The notes beneath the pieces were generated by a model, which did no database searches, was not told the origin of the DNA, and worked only from the letters and a program-made list of their open reading frames with translations. Below are positions 48,529 to 58,682 of a DNA stretch of 64,000 nucleotides, in pieces. Position numbers and translations under genes: made by a program. Within the stretch, counting starts at the first letter, position 1, and each line of letters begins with the position of its first letter. Origin of the DNA: Treponema bryantii (GTDB lineage: Bacteria; Spirochaetota; Spirochaetia; Treponematales; Treponemataceae); assembly GCA_015061465.1 (NCBI GenBank), contig SUWN01000002.1, positions 1 to 64,000 on the forward strand, read 5' to 3'.

Positions 48529-49248
48529 CTACCAGTTATCAAGCATGTCATCTTCATCACGATTTTCCAAATCATAAAGATCTGTTACCGCTCTAAGATC
48601 ATCTAAATAAAGATAATATGAACCTTTTGCCTGCATAGGATTACAATCAACTCTAAAACCTAAAATTTTAAATCCAGGTTTATCACCATAATATGCACTA
48701 CTTTGAACAATACCATGTTCTCCATCAGGACTAGGCATAATTACAGCTGTCAATTTTTTCCAACCACTAAATCCAAGATTACCCATATAAACTTCATAGT
48801 TTCTTCCAAAATAATCTTGAATAAGAAGATACATATCATGTGACTGATTACGACCACAAACCCACATAGAAACAGTTTTTACAGTTCCTTCTACAGGCAT
48901 TGGACGACCAGCCATAATATTAAATGAATTAACACCACGTCTAAAGAAATCAACGCGTACACCTAATACTTGTGTATCTAAATCTTCTTTTCCTTCATCT
49001 TCAGGAAGAGGTTCTTTCATTGCAGGAGCACCTTTAAACAAACGTGCAGCAACTACACCATTATCTGGAGACATATGAACATTCCAAGAACCTTCACGTT
49101 CAAATTTATCTACAGAAACTTCTCTTAATGACATCATTGCAGAATCAGCACCAACAGTTTCAGGATTTGGTTCTGAAAGAGTCTGTGTCTGTGCAAAAAG
49201 AACACTAGCAAAAGCTAAAACAAAACAACAAGTTAATAATTTTTTCAT
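48529..49248 (-). CDS. FlaA-like flagellar filament outer-layer protein
   Basis: Signal peptide; GFRVDCNPMQAKGSYYLYLDDLRAVTDLY; tandem with a related ORF. Confidence 0.75.
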   Translation of the reverse strand: MKKLLTCCFVLAFASVLFAQTQTLSEPNPETVGADSAMMSLREVSVDKFEREGSWNVHMSPDNGVVAARLFKGAPAMKEPLPEDEGKEDLDTQVLGVRVDFFRRGVNSFNIMAGRPMPVEGTVKTVSMWVCGRNQSHDMYLLIQDYFGRNYEVYMGNLGFSGWKKLTAVIMPSPDGEHGIVQSSAYYGDKPGFKILGFRVDCNPMQAKGSYYLYLDDLRAVTDLYDLENRDEDDMLDNW

Positions 49249-49988
49249 TTTGCATCTCCTACTTCTTGAACTTCATCATCTGAATCAGCAGAATCACCAA
49301 AATCTACATCTTTCAATTCATAACCGTCATAGATAACAGCTAAAGAATTTGTTGTATATTTAATTTGATCAAAGAAAACTACATAATCATCTACATATTC
49401 TTCTGCATCTGTACGAATTCTAAATCCAACAAAACGCATATTTTCTGGACCAGAACGCAAGTGAGAATGTTGTTGTAACCAACCAGGGATATTTACAACA
49501 ATATTTCTCCAACCATGGAAAGCTAAACTTCCTGCAGGAAGAACATGAACTCTATCAAGAGCATCTTTTACAAGAACTTCTAAATAGTAATTATAATTTG
49601 CACCCCAAACCCAGAAATCAATTTGTGAAACAGTTCCAATAAATGGTATTTCCATTGGTTTATCGTCTTTTGAAGGATAAACTTCAAACCAGTTGTCACC
49701 TTTACGATTGAATGCTGTTTTTACACCAAAAACTTTTGGATCTGGATCATTTGGTCTTCTCAATGGTTTTAAAGAATTTGGAATACCATCATAATATCCA
49801 GTTTTTGGATATCCTTCAGCAACAAAACGGCTAGAATTTACTTCCCATGTCCATTCATTGCTATCTGAACTGTCAAAATTGTCCAAAACAAATGTCTCTA
49901 CACTTTTTGAGCTTGGCTGACTAAATAATGGCAATCCAATCACAAAAAGACATGCAAGACTTACAAAGACTTTTAGTCCCCTTTTCAT
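49245..49988 (-). CDS. FlaA-like flagellar filament outer-layer protein
   Basis: Signal peptide; IDFWVWGANYNYYLEVLVKDALDRVHVLPAGSLAFHGWRNI; spirochaete FlaA pattern. Confidence 0.75.
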   Translation of the reverse strand: MKRGLKVFVSLACLFVIGLPLFSQPSSKSVETFVLDNFDSSDSNEWTWEVNSSRFVAEGYPKTGYYDGIPNSLKPLRRPNDPDPKVFGVKTAFNRKGDNWFEVYPSKDDKPMEIPFIGTVSQIDFWVWGANYNYYLEVLVKDALDRVHVLPAGSLAFHGWRNIVVNIPGWLQQHSHLRSGPENMRFVGFRIRTDAEEYVDDYVVFFDQIKYTTNSLAVIYDGYELKDVDFGDSADSDDEVQEVGDAK

Positions 49989-50126
49989 GCAAAACTCCTA
50001 TATAGCTTAGTCTATATTCCCTAAAACAAAGAATACTTTATTTGATTATCGGAATAAATAAGCAAAATGATAACAGTTTAATTATATTTGTAGTGTTATT
50101 CTTTGTCAAATAATTATATACAAAAA

Positions 50127-51632
50127 CTAGTTTGCTTTTATGCTATTTTTTACAATAACATCGTGAGCAGAACCTTCACGAATACTTGCTGGTGAAAGCA
50201 AAGTAATTTTTGCATTTTGTTGTAATTCTGGAATTGTCAAAACACCACAGTTACACATTGTGTGAATAATTTTACTGATTGTTGTATTCAAGTTGTCGTG
50301 TAAACTACCAGCATAAGGAACGTAAGAATCAACACCTTCTTCAAAAGCCATTCCTTTTTTACCACCTAAATCATAACGTTGCCAGTTTCTAGCACGATTT
50401 GAACCTTCACCCCAATATTCTTTTACATAAGAACCATTTACAATCAATTTGTTTGTTGGAGATTCATCAAAACGAGCAAAGTAACGACCAAGCATTACAA
50501 AATCTGCTCCCATAGCCAAAGCCAATGTTACGTGATGATCATGAACAATACCACCATCAGAACAAATTGGAATATAAATACCTGTTTCTTTGTAATATTC
50601 ATCACGAGCTTTTGCTACTTCAATAGTTGCTGTTGCTTGACCGCGACCGATTCCTTTTTGTTCGCGTGTAATACAAATTGAACCACCACCAATACCGATT
50701 TTAATAAAATCAGCACCAGCTTCTGCCAAGAAACGGAATCCATCAGCATCAACAACGTTACCTGCTCCAACTTTTGCTTCTGGCCATTTTGCATGAATAT
50801 CTTGTAAAGCTCTTTTTTGCCATTCAGTAAATCCTTCAGAAGAATCAAGTGTCATAACATCAACACCAGCTTTTAGCAATGCAGGAACTCTTTCCATATA
50901 GTCACGTGTATTAATTCCAGCACCAACGATGTAGCGTTTTTCTGCATCCAAAAGTTCTAATGGATGTTCTGTATGACTTGCAGCATCTTTACGGAATACT
51001 AAATACATGAGATTTCCGTTTTTATCTACAATTGGAAGTTGGTTAATTTTATTTTTCCAAATAATTTCATTTGCTTCTTCTAAAGTAATTCCATCTTCAG
51101 CTTTAACTAAATCTTTTAAAGCTGTCATATATTCGCTAACTTTTGCACCTTCTGCACAGTGATTAATTCTATAATCTCTTTCTGTGATAATTCCCAAAAG
51201 TTTTCCGTTAGCTTCTCCATTTTCTGTAACAGCAACAGTAGAATGACCTGTTTGTTCTATAAGAGAAACTAATTCAACCAATGTTTGTTCAGGACGAATA
51301 TTTGTATCAGAAGTTACAAAGCCAGCTTTATACGCTTTTACTCTTGCAACCATTGCAGCTTGATTTTCAATTGTTTGTGAACCGTAGATAAACGAAATTC
51401 CACCTTCTTTTGCTAATGCTACAGCAAGTTTATCATCTGAAACAGATTGCATTACAGCAGAAGTGAACGGAATATTCATTGTAAGAGGACAAGTTTCGCC
51501 CTTCTTTTTATTATAACGAACAACTGGTGTTTTTAATGAAACATTTGCAGGAATGCAGTCAGGACCTGTGTAACCAGGGATTAGTAAATACTCATCGAAT
51601 GTGTGTGATGGTTCCTCAAAGAAATATGCCAT
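50127..51632 (-). CDS. guaB: IMP dehydrogenase
   Basis: CBS domains, [31 protein letters not shown]; start at MAYFFEEP. Confidence 0.92.
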   Translation of the reverse strand: MAYFFEEPSHTFDEYLLIPGYTGPDCIPANVSLKTPVVRYNKKKGETCPLTMNIPFTSAVMQSVSDDKLAVALAKEGGISFIYGSQTIENQAAMVARVKAYKAGFVTSDTNIRPEQTLVELVSLIEQTGHSTVAVTENGEANGKLLGIITERDYRINHCAEGAKVSEYMTALKDLVKAEDGITLEEANEIIWKNKINQLPIVDKNGNLMYLVFRKDAASHTEHPLELLDAEKRYIVGAGINTRDYMERVPALLKAGVDVMTLDSSEGFTEWQKRALQDIHAKWPEAKVGAGNVVDADGFRFLAEAGADFIKIGIGGGSICITREQKGIGRGQATATIEVAKARDEYYKETGIYIPICSDGGIVHDHHVTLALAMGADFVMLGRYFARFDESPTNKLIVNGSYVKEYWGEGSNRARNWQRYDLGGKKGMAFEEGVDSYVPYAGSLHDNLNTTISKIIHTMCNCGVLTIPELQQNAKITLLSPASIREGSAHDVIVKNSIKAN

Positions 51633-51817
51633 AATTAAACTCCTTAAAAAAAAGCTCAACTAAAAATGAAAACATTAAAAGGGCTTTTTTTTTTGCTATT
51701 CCAAAAAATTTGGAACAGCAAAAAATCTTTTTAAAAAGTTTACAACGAAACCTTATAGATATATTAGTCATTTACTATAACATAACATTTGAAATTATAC
51801 AAGTGAATTTCAAAATA

Positions 51818-53384
51818 TTAAAATAAGTTTTTCCAATCTGTAGTTAATGGATTACAAGAAAAACCTATTCCAATTTTGTAAGCATTCTTTTTATGTGTAA
51901 AGTCAAATTGCAAATCTAAGTCAGCAACAATTTTTAGAGAATCTTGTAAATAATATGCAAAATCTGTCTCAAAGAGCAAAACGCTAGTTTTTGCACCAGC
52001 AAGTTTTAACATATCAATTACGCCCATTTCATCAAGTTTATCCCTATCTCCATAAAAACTTTCGATTCCATATTCACCACGAGTCAAAAGTTCAGCAGCC
52101 ATTGTAATTTCAAAAGGTTTATCTATATATTCAGCAAATAATCTAAATAAACGAGCGTTTGGACCATATTTAAATCCTAAGAAATAAGCATCTTTGTCAT
52201 AAATATAATTTTCACCGCTTAAAGAAATAATCTGTGCAGGAACAGTAAATTTTCCTGCATAAAATCTATCTTTTGAAGTACGATTATACATCATTGGAGA
52301 TACAAAATACCATTCAAATCCAACATTCAAACCACTTTTATAATCAAAATTATCTTCTCTAAGAACATAGTCATTTCTTGTAAATTGTTCAGATTCTATA
52401 GGAGTTCCATCTAAAATATGATATTCGGCACCTGCTACAAACCCCATTGCCATTGGTTTGTCAGAGTGAGTTTCATGAGGAAGATCAAAATCATCCATAT
52501 TAAATGTTCCGTACATTCTAACAGGACCAACTTTTCCTTCTGCAGCAAGATAAAGAGCGACATTTACATAACCATCTTGATTTCCATTATGCCAAACAAT
52601 TAAAGGAGATAAATCAAATAAAGAAGGAGTTTTATTATAAACATTCGCAAATTCCCCCAAAGACAAACGAACATAATCATTATAGAACGAGAATTTATGT
52701 CCTATAAAAGTTTTTAAAATTTCATTTGGTTCTTCACCTTTATCTGCATCGTGATATTGCAACCAGAATTTTGGAGAAACAATTACATAATTAAAATTAA
52801 ATTTCCAGTTAGAATCGGCTTTCATTGGTGTTTTGTAATCAACCCAAAGATTATCCAAGTAAGGCTGTGAATTACTCAACATTGTATCATAGAACGCTGG
52901 TCCCCATTTTATTAAGCGACGGCCTAAAGAAACATACCAACTTTTGTCATTTGAAATAAAATCCATGTAAGAAACTCTAGGGAATGTCAAATCAAGCAAC
53001 CCACCAACAAATGGAATATTAGTTTTTACAGAACCAAAATCTTCCAAACAAGGAAGCAAATCTTGCATAATATCAACACGTAAAACTAAATCAAAATTAT
53101 TTGTATCTACTTCAAAACCAAAATCAAGGAAACTTGGATTATCATACGCTTGAAGCCAATAATCTTGACGTTTCATCCACCAGTTTGAATCTAAATTATT
53201 CCAAGTATCAGGATTTTGCACCTTCCACAAATAATCACTTTGTGCATCATCGTAATAAATTGGAGCTGCAGGATAATTATTTAGCAAAAAATACGGATTT
53301 ACAGATAAAATTGCATTTACATCCGCAAAACAAAACACCAAATTAAATAAAACTAGTAAAGGAAACAAAAATTTCTTTTTCATA
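51818..53384 (-). CDS. Predicted outer-membrane beta-barrel protein (possibly Wzi-like)
   Basis: Signal peptide MKKKFLFPLLVLFNLVFCFA, alternating amphipathic strands, LGRRLIKWGPAFYDTMLSNSQPYLDN. Confidence 0.55.
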
Positions 53385-53431
53385 TTTACCTCCCATAAAA
53401 AGTCAACGAACAAGTCGACTTTCTAAAATAC

Positions 53432-54541
53432 TTAATTCATGACAGTCAAAGCTTCTTCTGCAAGAGACATTGGTTTGTATTTGCCAATCATCTTTTGTGC
53501 ATCAAAATCTTTTTTGTCGCTGAGCATTGCCCAAACGATTTCTGCCATCTTTCTTGCAGCGGCTACAATTGATTTACCGCTGCCTTTATTTGTTTTCATA
53601 TATTCATAACGCTGCATCATTCTCCAGTTTGAAGTATCTTTGCAACGACGAATTCCCAACACTAACTGTACAAAACAGGTTCTCAATTCCTGAGGGCCTC
53701 GTTTTGTAATCTTTCCATGATGAATGGTCTCGTTCGAATCCTGTACCCAGGGAACAAGCCCATAGAAGGCAGCATATTTCTTTGCACTTGCAAATCTTGA
53801 TATGTCTTCTGTATAAGCTCTGATTGTCCATGCCGTGATTTTTCCACAACCACGAATAGTCAGAAGCCGGTTTACCATCTCATCGTCTTTTGTCAGTTCA
53901 ACCAGCTGTTTTTCAATTATCTTTACGCTTTCTTCAATTCGTTCTATAATTTCAAACATCAGTTTTACTGATTGTGCTTCGAGCACGTAGTCGTTATTCG
54001 ACTCAAGGGTGTCCAGAATTCTCTGGCGCCCTTTTTTACTTTGCAGGCTTCTAAGCTCGTCAGAAAGTCCTAAACTCACCAGTAATGCATGAATCTCGTT
54101 CTTCTGACCGACAGTTGAACGTACAAGTCTTTCCCTTGATTTCAACAAACGTCTGATATTCTCTGTCTCTTTTCCACAAAGATAGCTTTCTGGAAGCATA
54201 TCCTTTGAAAGAAATTCTGAAATTGTTGAAGCATCATGCTTGTCTGTTTTCTTAGTTGATTCATTGATTACCTTGAACTTCAGTGTATTGATTACAGTTA
54301 CTTCTGCACCTGCTTTCTCAACCTGGTTCTTGAAGAACCTTGTATTCCCCGTAGATTCAACTCCAATTTTTACATCAGCACCAGTTGCTTTGTATCTGCT
54401 TATTCTCGCAAGAAACTCCGCATAGCCGTCTGTTGTTGTCGGATACTGTCTAATCTGATCCAGAGATTCAGATTCTTCTTCGGTACGCACATGAACAGTA
54501 AACTGTGTCTTGTGCAAATCAACGCCAATAAAAAATGTCAT
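53432..54541 (-). CDS. IS110-family transposase
   Basis: FFIGVDLHKTQFTVHV, GVESTGNTRFF, KKTDKHDASTISEFL, TIRGCGKITAWTI, GKITKRGPQELR. Confidence 0.95.
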   Translation of the reverse strand: MTFFIGVDLHKTQFTVHVRTEEESESLDQIRQYPTTTDGYAEFLARISRYKATGADVKIGVESTGNTRFFKNQVEKAGAEVTVINTLKFKVINESTKKTDKHDASTISEFLSKDMLPESYLCGKETENIRRLLKSRERLVRSTVGQKNEIHALLVSLGLSDELRSLQSKKGRQRILDTLESNNDYVLEAQSVKLMFEIIERIEESVKIIEKQLVELTKDDEMVNRLLTIRGCGKITAWTIRAYTEDISRFASAKKYAAFYGLVPWVQDSNETIHHGKITKRGPQELRTCFVQLVLGIRRCKDTSNWRMMQRYEYMKTNKGSGKSIVAAARKMAEIVWAMLSDKKDFDAQKMIGKYKPMSLAEEALTVMN

Positions 54542-54559
54542 GATGACCTCCGTCTGATT

Positions 54560-54722
54560 CTATCGCGGAAAGTCTTATCGGTAGTGTGTTCCAATCTCCC
54601 ATTCAGTCTCAATGGACTATAGTATGATGCGGCAAAAGCTCTTCATTCTCCTTACCAAGGATCTGTGTCCTTATTAAAAAATGGCGAACTGATGCCTGGG
54701 TTCCGCTGAATCACTTCAGCGT
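54560..54722 (-). ncRNA. Candidate bridge RNA in the IS110 long left end
   Basis: ~190 nt non-coding upstream of the transposase; 5' stem-loop GCTGAA-gtga-TTCAGC and further short stems (AGGA/TCCT, AGTC/GACT). Confidence 0.45.
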
Positions 54723-54833
54723 ATCACATTACCGCTTGTTCGTTTACCTTTTTATCATGCCTCTATAAATAAATTAGTTTGTAACACAAACCTTTATTCT
54801 ATCTTACATTAAATATCTTTTTTTTCAACTTAA

Positions 54834-54884
54834 AAAAAAAGACTGTTCTACAAGTTTTATATTTTCAACTTATCGAACAGTCTT
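54834..54884 (-). terminator. Terminator downstream of degP
   Basis: AAGACTGTTC/GAACAGTCTT with T-tract on the minus strand. Confidence 0.8.
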
Positions 54885-54922
54885 ATTACTCCTTAAGTAA
54901 AACTCAAGAATATTTTTATAGA

Positions 54923-56425
54923 TTAAAATTTATATGTACCAGTTGTAATTGTTCCTCCGTTTGAATAAATATCAAAATTGATGAATTTTGTTACTTTAGA
55001 AAGTTCTTCGTAAAAATCTTCCAAATTTTCTACAGAAACTCCGTTTACAGCAGTAATAATATCACCATTTTGAATTCTCAAAGCAGCTGCTGGAGAACGT
55101 TCTTGAACATTTGTAGCAACAACCCCTTTTATTTTTTTACTGTCAATTTTTAATTGGTCACGCACAGCATCTGTTAATGGACCAGCAATAAATCCTGGCC
55201 ACAATTTTTGGTTTGAATTTTCCACATCTGCAGCACGTTCTTCAATTTTTACAGTTACATCTGGAATACGTTTTCCACCACGAATAATTCCAAAGGTTGC
55301 ATTTGTACCGGCTTCCAAACCGCCAACATCTCTTACCAATTGATTTACTGTTTTTACAGGTTTTCCGTTTAATTCAACAATAAAGTCGCCTGGTTTAATT
55401 CCACCTTTAAATGCTGGTGAATCAATAAAGATTTCTGCTGCAAAAGCACCATTTGTATCTACGCCCAAATCTTTTTTATATTCATCACTAATATCTAAAA
55501 GAGAAACTCCTAACCAACCATAAGCAACTTTTCCATTTTTTATAAATGAATCAATTGCACTTTTTACATTATTAATAGGAATTGCAAAACCAAGACCTTG
55601 TGAACCGCCTGATTGTGACGCAATCCATGTGTTAATTCCGATTACTTCACCATAAATATTTACAAGTGGACCACCTGAGTTTCCTTGATTGATTGCTGTA
55701 TCTGTTTGAATAAAATCATTTATATTTGTAATTCCAGGTTCTGAACGACCAGTTGCACTTACAATTCCTTGAGTTACAGACTGACTATATCCCAAAGGAG
55801 CGCCCATTGCCAAACAAATATCACCAGTTTGAACTTCATCAGAATCACCTAAAACAGCAACAGGAATTGTTTTGTCTGAAGATTCAAATGAAAGCAACGC
55901 AATATCCATTCTTTCATCAGCCCCGATGATTTTTGCTTCAAATTCACGACCATCGTTCAATTTTACAGAAATTTTTGAAGCTTTACCTGCAACGTGATTG
56001 TTTGTAAGAACATACAACGTATTTCCTGTTCTACGAACAATTACTCCAGATCCGAGACCTTTTGCTTCATATTCTCTAGTTCCATCATCACCTTTTTTGT
56101 CATTTGGATTACCAAAAAAGAAGAAAGGAATATCTGCAAATGGATCTTTGTAAGTTTTTGTTTCTGTAACATCAACTTCTACAACAGATGGTAATAAAGT
56201 TTCACTTATAGAACGAAAAGACGTTTGCAACGCCTCTACAACTTTTAATGCTTCAGCAGGAGTTTGTCGTCTTGTTTCTGCATAAGCAACGCCAGCTGTT
56301 CCTTCTGCAAAAGTTGTTTCTGCAGAACCTTTAACTTTTGTTTTTCCACAAGAGAATGAAACCAAAGCAAAAGCAACAATCGCCATTGCAGAGATTCCTA
56401 AAATTCGTTTAGTCCATTTTTTCAT
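54923..56425 (-). CDS. DegP/HtrA-type periplasmic serine protease with two PDZ domains
   Basis: LTNNHVAGKA, DIALL, INQGNSGGPLVN; two PDZ repeats. Confidence 0.93.
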   Translation of the reverse strand: MKKWTKRILGISAMAIVAFALVSFSCGKTKVKGSAETTFAEGTAGVAYAETRRQTPAEALKVVEALQTSFRSISETLLPSVVEVDVTETKTYKDPFADIPFFFFGNPNDKKGDDGTREYEAKGLGSGVIVRRTGNTLYVLTNNHVAGKASKISVKLNDGREFEAKIIGADERMDIALLSFESSDKTIPVAVLGDSDEVQTGDICLAMGAPLGYSQSVTQGIVSATGRSEPGITNINDFIQTDTAINQGNSGGPLVNIYGEVIGINTWIASQSGGSQGLGFAIPINNVKSAIDSFIKNGKVAYGWLGVSLLDISDEYKKDLGVDTNGAFAAEIFIDSPAFKGGIKPGDFIVELNGKPVKTVNQLVRDVGGLEAGTNATFGIIRGGKRIPDVTVKIEERAADVENSNQKLWPGFIAGPLTDAVRDQLKIDSKKIKGVVATNVQERSPAAALRIQNGDIITAVNGVSVENLEDFYEELSKVTKFINFDIYSNGGTITTGTYKF

Positions 56426-56438
56426 AATAATCTCCCAT

Positions 56439-56485
56439 AAAAAAAGCCAATGTGTAAAACTTTAGTTTTAGCAATTGACTTTTTA
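56439..56485 (-). promoter_or_regulatory. Leader hairpin with U-tract abutting the degP SD
   Basis: Minus strand GTAAAAAGTCAATTGCTAAAACTAAAGTTTTACACATTGGCTTTTTTTATGGGAG. Confidence 0.55.
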
Positions 56486-56548
56486 CGCTATTTTGCAACG
56501 TAGTGAAAAATAGCTTTTTTATACATCAAGCTTGTAACACAAACTTTT

Positions 56549-56589
56549 AAAGATGAAAATCAACTATATTTCAGTTGATTTTCATCTTT
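56549..56589. promoter_or_regulatory. 17-bp perfect stem between map and degP
   Basis: AAAGATGAAAATCAACT-atatttc-AGTTGATTTTCATCTTT. Confidence 0.7.
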
Positions 56590-56686
56590 ATCCCATGAAA
56601 AAAGCCATTATTGTTATAACTAACTTTTTCTTATACTAAACAAGATAATAAAATAAATTAAAAAGTGTTACAAAAATAAAAAAAAA

Positions 56687-57445
56687 TTATTTTTTATAAT
56701 TTAAATCTGTCAAAACTTCTGTGTGATCTTCAAAAACAGCAACTGTATGTTCTACATGACAAGAAACTTGTCCGTCAGCTGTGGCAACTGTCCAACCATC
56801 ATCCAAAACTTCAACGTCTGGAACTCCAAGATTTATCATTGGTTCAATTGCCAAAACCATTCCAGGTTTAATTCTTGGATTCAATCCTTTAAACGGACAG
56901 TTTGGAACAGAAGGGTCTTCGTGAACATCAAGTCCTACACCGTGACCACAATAATCGTAAACTACGCCATAAAAATTCTTGTCCGCAATTTCATAAATAG
57001 CATTTGAAATATCTTTAATTCTGTTTCCTACTTTACAAGCAGCAATTCCAGCTTTTAAACATTCTTCTGTAACTTCTTTTAATTTTTTTACTTTTGGGTC
57101 AACTTCGCCAATTAAAACAGTATGTGTTGAATCACTGATATACCCATCTAAATCAATTCCGGCATCAATAGAAACTAAATCACCTTTACGAATTATACGT
57201 TTTTTAGAAGGAAGACCGTGAATTACTTCATCATTTACGCTGATACAAACAGCACCAGGAAATCCATTTCTATACCAAGCAGGTTTTCCACCATGACTTT
57301 CGATGTAATTTTTAAACATAATATCAACATCGTAAGTAGACATTCCTTCTTTTACTTTTGGCAAAAGTTCATTAAACATATCTGCTGTTAAATGACACGC
57401 TTTTCTAATTCCTGCAATTTCATCTTCATTTTTTAAACGAATCAT
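56687..57445 (-). CDS. map: Methionine aminopeptidase type I
   Basis: ISVNDEVIHGLPSKKRIIRKGDLVSIDAG, YCGHGVGLDVHEDPSVPN. Confidence 0.96.
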   Translation of the reverse strand: MIRLKNEDEIAGIRKACHLTADMFNELLPKVKEGMSTYDVDIMFKNYIESHGGKPAWYRNGFPGAVCISVNDEVIHGLPSKKRIIRKGDLVSIDAGIDLDGYISDSTHTVLIGEVDPKVKKLKEVTEECLKAGIAACKVGNRIKDISNAIYEIADKNFYGVVYDYCGHGVGLDVHEDPSVPNCPFKGLNPRIKPGMVLAIEPMINLGVPDVEVLDDGWTVATADGQVSCHVEHTVAVFEDHTEVLTDLNYKK

Positions 57446-57474
57446 AAAAAAACCTCTATATACAACTAATTATT

Positions 57475-58227
57475 TTAAATTAATTTATTTGCTTCTTCAA
57501 AACAGATTCTAGCAGTTGCTTCATCTCCAAGTTTTGAATAAATTCCTGCCATTTTTTTTAGAAAAAATGCATCATCTTTGTTTGAAAATCCCAAATCTAA
57601 CGCACGTTCCCAAACATCAAGGGCAAGTTCATCATTCATATACCCTTCTATATTACGTTTTAAAATATTTAAAGTAAATGTCATAACTTCTGGAAAAAAC
57701 AAACGAAAATATTGATAACTTCGTTCCATATTAATTATTTCTTCCAAAAGCAAAATTGCATCATAATATTCACCGCGTATAACTAATTCTTCGCAAAGAA
57801 TGTAGCCATAATCCATAAAATCTTCTCTTGTAAACCATTTTTTTAGAGAAAAATTTATATGCGACATTTTCATTCTTTTATATTCTTTTACAGCTTCGTC
57901 TTCGCGTTGTTGCATTAAACAGAAAAAAATCAATTTTGCACGACTTTCTTCATCCTGTCGTTCGCTTAACCATTTATAATAATCAAAAGAGTCGTATGAT
58001 TTTTTTTCGCGGCGGATTTTTATAAAATATGAATCGTCAAAAATAGAACGTTGATGTGAATCAGAAAGAACTCTATATGCATGAACGACACGACTAAATT
58101 CTTCGTTATCGGCAGATTTTCCTGTTGAATCAGGATGAAGATTTTTTACTTTCTCGCGATACGCTTTTTTTATTTCTGCAAGTGTAGCTTCGTTTCGCAC
58201 ACCTAAAACTGCATATAGATTTTCCAT
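57475..58227 (-). CDS. J-domain protein with helical C-terminus
   Basis: YAVLGVRNEATLAEIKKAYREKVKNLHPDSTG...AYRVLSD. Confidence 0.87.
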   Translation of the reverse strand: MENLYAVLGVRNEATLAEIKKAYREKVKNLHPDSTGKSADNEEFSRVVHAYRVLSDSHQRSIFDDSYFIKIRREKKSYDSFDYYKWLSERQDEESRAKLIFFCLMQQREDEAVKEYKRMKMSHINFSLKKWFTREDFMDYGYILCEELVIRGEYYDAILLLEEIINMERSYQYFRLFFPEVMTFTLNILKRNIEGYMNDELALDVWERALDLGFSNKDDAFFLKKMAGIYSKLGDEATARICFEEANKLI

Positions 58228-58249
58228 AAAAAATTAGACAACCTTGTCA

Positions 58250-58291
58250 AAAAAAAATTAGCCGAACTGGTTTTATTCTACCACTTCGGCT
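58250..58291 (-). terminator. Terminator downstream of secG
   Basis: Minus strand AGCCGAAGTGGTAGAATAAAACCAGTTCGGCT followed by a T tract. Confidence 0.75.
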
Positions 58292-58319
58292 ACATAGTAT
58301 TTTAATTATTCTGCAAAAA

Positions 58320-58682
58320 TTATTCAGCAGATTCTTCTGAAGATTCCCACCAGTTAGAATCTGTTGTTTCTGTTGCAGTTGCTTCTTCTGAAGTTTGTGT
58401 TTCTGCTTGCATTTCTGTTGCAGTTGCTTCAAGTGATTCTTTTGCTTTTGGTTTTTTATTTACGATAGCAAGACCAATAGCAAGAACAAAAAACAAAGTA
58501 ACTAAAACAGCAGTTGCTTTTGTTAAAACGCTAGCAGAATGAGAACCAAAGGCAGCAGTTCCTCTTCCTCCCATAAGTCCACCCATTCCGTTTTCACCGT
58601 TATCTTGAATTACTACTAAAAGAACGAGTAAAACACAAACAATAATAAAAGCTACTAAAAGAACAATACCAATTGCACTCAT
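58320..58682 (-). CDS. secG: Preprotein translocase subunit SecG
   Basis: VLLVLLVVIQ...GENGMGGLMGGRGTAAFGSHSASVLTKATAVLVTLFFVLA. Confidence 0.92.
   Translation of the reverse strand: MSAIGIVLLVAFIIVCVLLVLLVVIQDNGENGMGGLMGGRGTAAFGSHSASVLTKATAVLVTLFFVLAIGLAIVNKKPKAKESLEATATEMQAETQTSEEATATETTDSNWWESSEESAE

Larger units (their letters stand above)
53415..54734 (-). mobile_element. IS110-family insertion sequence, boundaries inferred
   Basis: DEDD transposase; higher GC than surroundings; flanked by AACGAACAAG (53405-53414) and CTTGTTCGTT (54735-54744). Confidence 0.8.

Noticed and set aside
49989-50070. Sigma28 promoter for the FlaA-like genes (CCGATAAT at ~50047)
   Set aside because: The -10-like match lacks a TAAA element at the expected ~15-nt spacing.
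51590-51700. Purine riboswitch upstream of guaB
   Set aside because: No recognisable purine-riboswitch core sequence; only simple hairpins are visible.
51690-51724. Strong hairpin TTTTTGCT-TTCCAAA/TTTGGAA-AGCAAAAA as a terminator of the OMP gene
   Set aside because: U-rich arm is 5' and A-rich arm 3' on either strand, so it is not a canonical terminator; kept only as possible leader structure.
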